From Spongilla lacustris (lineage: Eukaryota > Porifera > Demospongiae > Spongillida > Spongillidae): a stretch of 64,000 nucleotides of DNA. Below, piece after piece: positions 55,967 to 64,000 of this stretch. The notes beneath the pieces are model-generated. The model made no database searches. It was not told where the DNA came from and was given only the letters and a program-made list of their open reading frames with translations. The position numbers and the translations under genes are program-made. Location: contig OX442435.1 in the NCBI GenBank assembly GCA_949361645.1, positions 1,330,653-1,394,652 of the forward strand. The letters are read 5' to 3'. Position 1 is the first letter of the stretch. Each line of letters starts with the position of its first letter.

Positions 55967-56505
55967 GCGGGGGGGGGGGGGGGGGGGGGGGGGGGGGAGG
56001 ATGTGACCAATCGCCATAACCTGTTGCGCAATACAGTCTACGAGGCATGCCACCAGACATCCTTGTCAGTTTGCTTGGAAGCAGGTGATGGTATAGGTAA
56101 GGACAAGGCTCTCACCCGTCCAGCTGATGTACTAGTTTCTAACTCCAGTGGTTCTGCTAGTGCTACATATGATATTACTGTTACCTTACCACTTATTTCC
56201 TCAATTATTTTGGAAGCGGGAGTTTCAGCAGGATCAGCAGCCAAAGCAGCAGAGGTATGTAAACAATCCAAGTAACTAGGGTGGTGGTGCACTCCCTTAG
56301 CTGTGGAAACGTACGGAGCATGGGGTGCTGAAGGATGCAACACTTTCTCTATTATTGCTTCATCATGACAAACAAATTTCTAAGTCAATGATCCTGTCCA
56401 ACGAATATAGCAAACTCAGTATCATCCTCATCTGGTCTAATACCAGAGCCATAATGATGAGATCCCTGATGGTGGCTGCTGGAGGTTTCTCGGAGAACAT
56501 ATAAA
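55967..56505 (+). mobile_element. LINE 3' fragment behind a poly-G tract
   Basis: About 29 G (55969-55997) are followed by RHNLLRNTVYEACHQTSLSV, LEAGDGIGKDKALTRPADVL and TYDITVTLPL, then ILEAGVSAGSAAKAAEVC and a stop at 56273. The frame resumes with GWWCTPLAVETYGAWGAEGC. RPADVL and DITVT are the endonuclease motif of the LINE family at 52120. The fragment ends near 56505. Confidence 0.7.
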
Positions 56506-57620
56506 AATAATAATGTATAGGTGGTAGGTATTTTAAATGTTATTTAGTCGATATTATATGTACGTATTAAAAGAATAATAAAAAACATAAATCAATTTTG
56601 ATTATCCAGTGGAGACTACGCATCCCATAAAGATGTTATTATTTCCTAAGAAAAGAGAGAGATTTATACACATCTGAGAGGGGGTGAAGCCGAGATACAC
56701 AAAGAGGGAAGACATGAAGTACTACAAGTGAATAAAAAATTCAGTTACCTCCTCTCCTATTTACAAACGTCTTTATTCCACCCCTTCTCAGGTGTGCATG
56801 CATATCCATTCTACCCCCACCCCCCTCCCAGTTTTAGGTGTTAAAAGCACATCACCAATGTTTATCTCCTTCCTTCATCTCTGTTCTACCCCCTCTCAGG
56901 TGTACACAACATCATAAATATCTCTCTCCTTCTGATATGTATATAGTTATCTCCATTCCACCCCCCCTCATAGGTGTTAAGGGCACATCATAAATATCTC
57001 ACTCCTTCTGATATGTTTATACTTATGTCCCCTCACAGGTGTACATGCACATCATTAATATGGCTGTGCCTTGTTTCACTTGGGTACTGATTTAGAGAGC
57101 ATTGGTGGCATCACTCCATGTTGCATCTTGCTCATTGCCTAGCACTTTGTTGGCATAAGTTCACTGTCAGAAGAGTTACCAGAGTACCACATACTACTGC
57201 TTGGTTATCATGAACTGCAGAAGGGCAAAAATTTATTTACCTCCTCACCTATTTGTAAATTTCTCCATTACACTCCCTCTTAGGTGTACATGCATCCATT
57301 CCACCCCCTTTAAGTGTTCATCAACATTTCTCTTCTCCCTTCACTTCAGTTCCACCCCCTCTTAGGGTTTACAGGCACATCATACTATTTCTGTCCTTCT
57401 GATACGTTTATAGTTATGACATCACCATTCCACCCCCTCACAACATACTATTTCTGTCCTTCTGAATCAGATTCAGAAGGACAGAAATAAGTTCTGATAT
57501 GTTTATAGTTATGACATCATGCACCATTCCACCCCCTCGCAGGTGTTAAAGGCACATCATAAATATATCAAGCGTGATATGTTTATAGTTACGTGTACAG
57601 ACATATCTGTCACACCATCA
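56506..57620. repeat. Degenerate tandem array of about 80-110 nt units
   Basis: Units share CATTCCACCCCCTCTCAGGTGT, then GCACATCATAAATATCTC and CTTCTGATATGTTTATAGTT, at roughly 56775, 56890, 56960, 57030, 57350, 57430 and 57530 (each in variant form). Each unit contains a pyrimidine-rich stretch ending in CAG followed by GTGT, like a 3' splice site. A palindrome lies at 57449-57489. No coding sequence is evident. A block GCATTGGTGGCATCACTCCA at 57098 recurs at about 57965. Confidence 0.6.
57449..57489. repeat. Perfect hairpin inside the array
   Basis: TATTTCTGTCCTTCTGAAT and its exact complement flank a CAG centre, giving 19-nt arms. It looks like an inverted duplication of the array motif CTATTTCTGTCCTTCTGA. 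Confidence 0.9.
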
Positions 57621-59858
57621 ATATATCTGTGCCTTGTTTCACTTACTTGTTCTTTACGTACTGATTTAGAGATCATTGCCAGATATTGCTTATCTAACTA
57701 TACAGCACTTTTAAACGTCTTTTTTATGCATAAAGTTGTGCAATCTGAATTTGGTTTATCGAACGTGCATAACCTCTCTCTCTCTCGTCTTTGTTTTACA
57801 TGTAGGTCTGCTTTATTTATAAAGACACCTTTGGATATGTCCTACGTGATGATTGATGAAGGATGCTATAGGACACTAGTGAACTATTTTCAAATAACCC
57901 TCCAGTGTACTGAGGCATCTACACAAGATGTTGAACCCCACTGAGGAGTGCTTTGATCTCATGCAGCATTGGTGGTATCACTCCATGTTGCACCTCGCTT
58001 CCGGAGGTAAACTATCTTGAGTATCTTCTTTTTCTTGCTCGCACATTGACAATATTCCATCGCGCAGCACTGCAGTAATATTAATTTTAAAAACACTGCA
58101 CGCTTGGAGGGTCTTGGCTTTAGACCCCCCCCCCCCCCCCCCCCCCCGGCTTGGAGGGCCTTGGCTTTAGACCCCCCCCCCCCCCACACACACACACTCG
58201 CACACACTTTGGTCGAATGCTAACTTGCTAATCAGTTTACGCGCGTTCACTAAACGCTTTGTTTTTCAACTTTCAACATGTAATTAATTATTCATAAGTT
58301 AATTTATTCATAACTGGCCGGGCCGAGGCGGAGTCTTTAGACCCCCTTGCGTTCCCCTTTCTTCATCTAACATGTATGCGTGACATTTTTCACTGAACGA
58401 TTCTTGGCTCTATTCAGTGCCAATGTCTTGGGCATATTTCACTGTGTAGGTTACCTGTACGTCGAAATATTTCCCACGGACCATTTTTGTCTACCTCGGA
58501 CCAAATTTGACAAACAAAGTCACTGTGGCCGTACCGGTTATGTCGTCATAAATGGTCCAGTTGGTCGACAGAAATGGTCCGGCCGGACAGATTTTGCCTA
58601 GGACCAAATTTATTCAGTGGAGTACCATACATGTATAATGTGTATTATTACGTATGGAGTATAACTAATAAATCAAAAGTTTATGAATTTGACATGCAGG
58701 CATGTTTCATTGACATAATTTGTACCTCATGATTCGTCTACTAATGTTCTCATTGGTCTACCTGATAGACCTCATATATTAATTGCGCTTTCCCCCCCCC
58801 ATGTCTGGATGGCTAGGAAAGGATCTGAATGAACAAAGTTGTTTAAATGCATGTGATGCAGCATGCAGAATCGTCCTATAGTGGCGGATGGAGCTGATGG
58901 AATTTATGCACGAACTACTGCCCTGAAGGTTTCGTTATTGATATGGATTTTGGTTGCCTGCTTTGTCTTTGCCCAAACCGATAAACTTCTATGCATGTAT
59001 ATCTGAAAGAAGAGCAAATAAAAAGGTACATGACACTTGAACAAGGATGCACCAGCAGCTAATGCACCGAATATTTAGATAGAACTCACTCACAATCTTC
59101 AGGAATACATGCATGTATATGTGGGAAGGCCAGGCATGCACGGTTCAGTGTAGAATCAGTTGTGTAAAAACCGTTTGATCCGCTAATGTGGCATTTCTGT
59201 TTTCTTGACTCGGGTGTGTGTTCTTGACCCCGCTATGTAATTTTTGAGCATTGAGCACAGCCTGACCGTTTTGATAGTAAAACTACACACTAGATGTTAA
59301 TCAAATCAAAGTTAAATTGCATTATAAGTTGCACGGATGAGTGACAACGCTTTTTAGAGCAATTAAATTTTCTAAAACGTGGTGTATTAGTTGGCGCATG
59401 CACATTCAGCATTCTTACCGGACTGAATTCTAAGCATATTAGCATCTCAAAATATAGCTTAAAAAGCAATATACCTGAATGTGTTATACGTATACTCCTG
59501 GGCGGGGACAACAAGGACGCCTTCTGCATCAAGGCATGTCAAATTAGCTGGATGTTATTTCTCTTGATTTATTTGCCGTGCAATCATGAACAGTCTCAGT
59601 AGCCAGTGGCCTCAGCCTTGACTCGCGACCCACAACTGGTCGACCGAATTTAAATCGGATCAAGGCTTTTTTTTTTAAATTCAGTTGGGAAGTACTCAAA
59701 TTGGGCCATACAGATTCATTACGAAGGTCAGACGCACGACAAAACATTAAAACATAAGCGGTACTACAATTTGTTACGGTAGTATCCAATTTTTTAATTA
59801 CCAATTTCTAGTAAAAACTGTCGTCAGTAAGATATTCATGCCTCTGAAGGAGCAGGTT
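57621..59858. other. Repeat-rich flank with partial homology to receptor promoters
   Basis: At 58098-58195 a block (CTTGGAGGGTCTTGGCTTTAGACC plus poly-C, given here in sense only) is doubled, with C-runs of about 20 nt. From about 59040 to 59160 the sequence matches the 5' flanks of genes A and C (CCAGCAGCTAATGCACCGAA). The match is then interrupted by about 690 nt before the exon at 59859. No gene is recognised. Confidence 0.4.
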
Positions 59859-59919
59859 ATGTCGCCGGCTACGTTGTGGCTACTTGTGATTAACTTCGCT
59901 GGTGCAGTCTTGGGCCAAA
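59859..59919 (+). CDS. Signal-peptide exon 1 of a possible fourth receptor (partial)
   Basis: A 61-nt exon reads [20 protein letters not shown] with a consensus donor (CAAA|gtaagt). Length and phase match exon 1 of genes A, B and C, and the following 200 nt also resemble their intron 1. No SRCR1 exon occurs before the window end. Intron 1 of gene C is 3.1 kb, so the rest could lie beyond 64000, or this may be an orphan like 3910. The reading frame is undamaged. Confidence 0.55.
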
Positions 59920-60399
59920 GTAAGTATGTGCAGCAGATGTGTCATGTGTGTGAGCTAGAGTAATATAGCGACCGGCTGCATGGTGATGGTATATTATTGT
60001 ATACAGCTGTTCGTTTCAGTTGACTGATTTGAAACAGGTAAAATAATCTGCCAATCGCCACCATCTTTCCATATAGCAGCATTTTTCAGTTTTACGGTTT
60101 ACAGCGACATGAAATAACATACTCACTGCCATAAAATAAATAGCGGCGAGTTAGTTAAATGGGTTAAGCCGCTTCTCTGTACACTAGCAACCGCAAACCG
60201 GCGTCTTAGGACCAGCGGTGGCGAATTTAAGAATAAGGCTTTCACACTTTACGCTTCAACCCCCGCTAAAAATTAGTTGCCTATAATGGTGTACATGCAT
60301 GTACGCCTCGCAACGGCGCGAGATAGCTAAGTGGTTTATGATTGCTTCACTGAATGTCAACAGGTTGAGAATATTAGATACAAGATAGATACATGTATA

Positions 60400-61590
60400 A
60401 AACATTCTCTCTAGTGTTATATATAGGACTGATTTGAAGGCAATGGTGGTGTAAAAAGGAGATTGGAGATACAATAGTTATTCCTATATTTAGCGCTTTG
60501 TTGAATGGCATTATATTACATCTATGTTGCTACATATAGAGCTCTTTCATGGTCACATGACAAAAAGCAATTAATCATGCACATAAATGTAATGACGTTA
60601 TCGTGTTCGCCATATTGGTGCTCGGCTGTCGATCAGTGTTTGACCAATTGTATGATAGGTAAGGGTACAAGATTGTACAGGATACCTAAAGTAAAAAAAC
60701 CCATTATGGGGAACACGAGTTAGAATTGTCACAAAGACGAAGGAAAGGCTTCCTGGCTGCAATTGGTCAGCGTCACTTCTTAACGCTCGTATATATGTTC
60801 CCTGCACCGCTTCATCAAGGGTAAACCAGCACATTGACAGTCACTGTATATTGAGTTTGACCCATGCAGATTGGCTGCCTTCATGCACTGAATCTTACGG
60901 GTATATGTAAAAAAATAAATAAATAAAAAGTAACAGCGCGACATTTAAAAAACGGCTCCTTAATTAGGTACCGAAAAGATGTCACGCAGCTAATCAGCGA
61001 GAACAAAAAGTGCATTGTATACCTCAAGTTGCTGCAGACAATGTGATTTTAAGTTTCCATTCAGACATTATATACTTACCCGTCCTGTAGTCACATACTT
61101 TCTCGAGCGTTTGTACGCTTTCACCCATCCACTGATTATAAGCCTCCAGAGATTTATAGGTTTTGAACTGTTTGCTAGTTATAAAATTGGTCTGCAGTAC
61201 TAAATGCGATATCAAATCACATGCACTAACTGGTCCAGGTACAACATCCGACTTGTCTCCAACGAAGTCAGACTAGAACGGGAATCTGGCCCACCAATGC
61301 TTTCGATTTCATCCAGATATCGAGCCGTTGCGTCTGGAGGCAAGCTATCTGCATACATAGACAGCTTTGTCATGCTAAGAGCCGAATACCCGAGCACCAA
61401 TATGGCGGATAATTGATTGCGTCAGTCAACTGATATACCCACATGATTGCTATACTCAATACAGATCACGCGATGAAAGAGCTCTATAGGAATCATTATT
61501 GTATCTCCAATTCCTTGTTCCCTTCCTTTTTACACCACAAATCCTATATACCACTAACTTTCTCAGAGAGAGAGAGAGAGAGTGCTTTTA
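60400..61590. mobile_element. DNA transposon remnant with THAP-like sequence
   Basis: The ends resemble the 20525 MITE: left AAAACATTCTCTCTAGTG and TTTGAAGGCAATGGTGGTGT, right TTTTTACACCACAAATCCTA and CACTAACTTTCTCAGAGA. Inside on the + strand (60570-60880), broken frames give a THAP zinc-finger pattern: CLTNCMIGKGTRLYRIPKV, then KASWLQL, YICSLHRFIKGKPAH and THADWLPSC. On the - strand (61400-61024), MTKLSMYADSLPPDATARYL, DEIESIGG and FKTYKSLEAYNQW form a separate coding-like piece of unknown function. Several frame breaks occur, so it is inactive. Confidence 0.6.
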
Positions 61591-63212
61591 CATCTTTTTT
61601 CGACTACTACTGAGTCTAGTATACTGTACAACCCGTACATGCAAGTAAATATTTACGTTTGTATGACAAAATACAGCCGTTGTAATGCCATGTTACTAGT
61701 AATTGGCTAGCATGCAACACAATGTTTACATTTAAGTCATTTGCTGCTGTTCTCGCGCGCCAAGCTTTGTGCACTGCTTTGCTCACAGCTCGGTTCGATT
61801 CAGCACTTGCATGCTATAGCTAGTGTCACAAGCAGACGCTCGCTTTTGTTTAGGATCCGCATTGTACCAGAGATAGTGATTTACCAATTACCGGGTGTAA
61901 ACTCGGGAGGACTCTAATTCGTAGTATCACTTTTGGCATTCCTCTCGTCGTTTACTTTACCTCTTTCGTTCCCATGCATGAAGGCATTTGACAATCATCA
62001 GCCAAAAGTGGCAAACGAAGCAGGAGGCTTGCACAAACCTAAGGAATATAATTATACTATACACAATAGGTGAAACATTGCTAGCTCTCCATGTTACGTA
62101 ACGATTACTTTACATGTATATCTGATACCTGAAGATGTTCTTGCTGGAAATTATAAAGCCATTGGTATAATTGGTATACTCTATAAAACCGTTCCTTATT
62201 TATGATGTTCTTACATGTATATAACTGTTACAAGATTAAAATAAATAAATAAATAAATAAATAAAAATTATGTACATTGAATCAGTTATTGTTACATTCA
62301 CAGAATACACATGAAAAAGTTTAACTACATGTTTTTAAAATAAGTATTACATGTACTGCGCGTCCGAACGTAATAACGTTTTTAACGATATACTTTTAGT
62401 TAAAGGCTGTGGCTAGGCTAGAGAGCCGGTACCTGGTCTAAGAATACATACATCGTCACCATTGGCAGCATGAAAAGCATAAGCAATAGTCCACAATTCA
62501 TAGATCCTTTCTTCTGTTGTTGCAAGGGCAAGCGATGTATTCTTAGCACATTATCCTCTGAAGTGTTAATAAGACTCTTATTGATTCTTCCAAGGTCTGT
62601 GTCAGTTTGTCACTGGCCAGGCTGCTACATAAATACAGCTTTCCTACTGTAATGGAAATGGTAAATACATGTACTTGCATGCTGCATGCATGCATGCACC
62701 TATGTATGGACTGAGCACGGCATACATGTACCTACATGCTTGTCCCTATACAGCTATTCAGATTTATTACAATGGACACTGTAATTGGGTTCATAGGTTA
62801 TTTTGACAGAGAAGTGTTGACTGACATCCCTGCAGTTTAGGAAACTGTAGCTCTATCAAATTTTGAGCTGCCATCATATATGTGTATCTTCCAGCATCTG
62901 CCCACTTTGCAGGTGTTGTATATCACTTGGTCTTAATCTCAAAGTTGAAATAGTTCTGGGTATGGTCACTGCATGCCTATAATAGTTCTTGAAAATTAAC
63001 ACAAAATGTCAAGATTCCATATATTTACCTTAATCAATCCTTTTGAACCTATATCATAACTGACTTATATACATGTAGCACCTACTTTTGGTTCTCATTT
63101 TGACAACTTCAATATAAACTGCTATGTATGACCTGCATGCAATACCAGTAACGAGCTTTGGGTTGGCATTTTAGTGCCATACAGCAAAGATGATACCAGC
63201 ATAGACAGCAGT
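61591..63212. other. Intergenic sequence, no gene seen
   Basis: A (AAAT)n microsatellite lies at about 62238-62268 and a GCATGCATGCATGCA run at 62680-62697. A 60-codon ORF at 62470 has no recognisable features. If 59859 starts a gene, this is part of its first intron. Confidence 0.4.
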
Positions 63213-63400
63213 GGCGGATCTAGGAATGGGGCTATAGGGGGGGCGGTTGGTTGGAGGGGCGGCCGGGGGCGGGGCCCACCCACTCACCAGCAAGGGGGTA
63301 TGGGGGAGCGCTGTAAGCTCCCCCATCGGGGCCTGGGGCGGAGCCCCAGAAGCTTTCACATTTTTCGTTTCAAAGCCGCTAAAAATCAGCGTATTCGCAG
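63213..63400. repeat. GC-rich dispersed repeat, copy 1
   Basis: It contains CAGTGGCGGATCTAGGAATG, GGGGGAGCGCTGTAAGCTCC and GGGGCGGAGCCCCAGAAGC, the last two nearly shared with copy 2 at 63726-63960. It is far more GC-rich than its surroundings. The end of the block (CGCTAAAAATCAGCG) also resembles 60262-60280. It is non-coding; the short ORFs across it reflect composition. Confidence 0.65.
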
Positions 63401-63725
63401 CGCAGTGAAATAATTTACATACGCGCGAAAGACAACGCAGTTTATTGCGACAACGCGCCTCGTAACGGTCGTCAACAGGCGTCTAAGAATATTGGATATG
63501 CTCGCGTGAGCAAACCGTACTTCTCCTCTATATTGTCGTTGTGATGTATGTAAATCGCTTTAGAGGTATGGTGATGTAGCAATTGAAGCAGCAGCAGCTG
63601 TGAAAATGTACGGAATGGTGCACCTAATTAATCCTTTAGTGACAATCGGTAGACCATGTGCTTGTACATTTAAAGACTGAAACTTTGTTATTGTTAATTA
63701 TGATCGTGATTCAGTATACACCTAT

Positions 63726-64000
63726 CAGTGGCGTAGGAAGGGAATATAGAGTGCAGCAGCCAACAAAGGTGGTTCCCCCGCCTCCCCGGGGAGGGTACGG
63801 GAGGGGGGCACCCCTCCCGGCCAGCTAGGGGCACGGGGGAGCGCTGTAAGCTCCCCCATCGGGGTCTGGGGCGGAGCCCTAGAAGCCAACGCTTTTTGTG
63901 TAGAAACCCCCCCAAAACAACGCTAAAACCAGGGGCGGATACAGGATTTCAGACAAGGTGGGGTTGTTAATCAATAATAAGACGAGCGGGGGGGGGGGGA
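63726..64000. repeat. GC-rich dispersed repeat, copy 2
   Basis: It begins CAGTGGCGTAGGAAGGGAAT and shares GGGGGAGCGCTGTAAGCTCC and TGGGGCGGAGCCCTAGAAGC with copy 1. A further start-like motif, AGGGGCGGATACAGGATTTC, follows at about 63931 and runs into a poly-G tract at the window edge, probably a third, truncated copy. Confidence 0.6.

Noticed and set aside
63171..63413. Short Gly/Pro/Arg-rich ORFs on both strands
   Set aside because: They reflect the GC-rich dispersed repeat, which recurs at 63726.
1..64000. tRNA, rRNA, CRISPR and bacterial operon signals
   Set aside because: No cloverleaf with a GTTCGA-type arm, no rRNA core motifs and no regularly spaced direct repeats were found. Gene structure is that of a spliced eukaryotic genome.

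Overview
The window looks like nuclear DNA of an early-branching metazoan, most plausibly a sponge. It is AT-rich, its genes are split by many short introns (often 52-60 nt) with GT-AG borders, and it is dominated by scavenger receptor cysteine-rich (SRCR) domain exons joined to fibronectin-III, Ser/Thr-rich stalk and transmembrane exons. It also carries eukaryotic transposons (piggyBac, non-LTR retrotransposon pieces, many MITEs). The species cannot be fixed from the sequence alone. No bacterial operon, CRISPR array or convincing RNA gene was seen.

The window is a tandem array of SRCR receptor genes on the + strand. Gene A (6133-26526) reads as 19 exons without a stop, giving about 1399 residues: signal peptide, eight SRCR domains, three FN3 domains, one membrane segment and a tyrosine-bearing cytoplasmic tail. 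Its FN3 block is separated from the SRCR block by an 11.4 kb intron holding a hAT-like element, a pure GAA/TTC repeat of about 790 nt, several MITEs and a nearly complete piggyBac transposon. Copy B (32534-39208) has the same eight-SRCR plan but a Ser/Thr-rich stalk in place of FN3, and carries a frameshift, an internal deletion and a stop codon, so it is probably a pseudogene. Gene C (42820-51409) is intact on paper (about 1095 residues) with the stalk version. A lone signal-peptide exon at 59859 may start a fourth gene running off the right edge.

Between the receptor copies lie decayed 3' ends of older SRCR copies (1951-3129, 28631-29817, 40557-41735), decayed first exons (3910, 30597), and, on the - strand, remnants of an Ariadne-type RBR ubiquitin ligase gene, best preserved at 51883-55272, where a restriction-like-endonuclease LINE sits in one intron. 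The 1-5520 block is repeated almost unchanged at 26651-32210, so the locus has been copied recently.

From about 55.3 kb to the end, the window is mostly repeats: another LINE tail, a degenerate tandem array, a THAP-bearing DNA transposon remnant and GC-rich short repeats.

Taken together, A, B and C look like a locally duplicating family of cell-surface receptors. Every extracellular module is a phase-1 exon cassette, the most variable parts are tyrosine-rich loops inside SRCR2 and SRCR6, and the tails carry paired tyrosines at ITAM-like spacing. A role in recognition or innate defence is an inference from this architecture.
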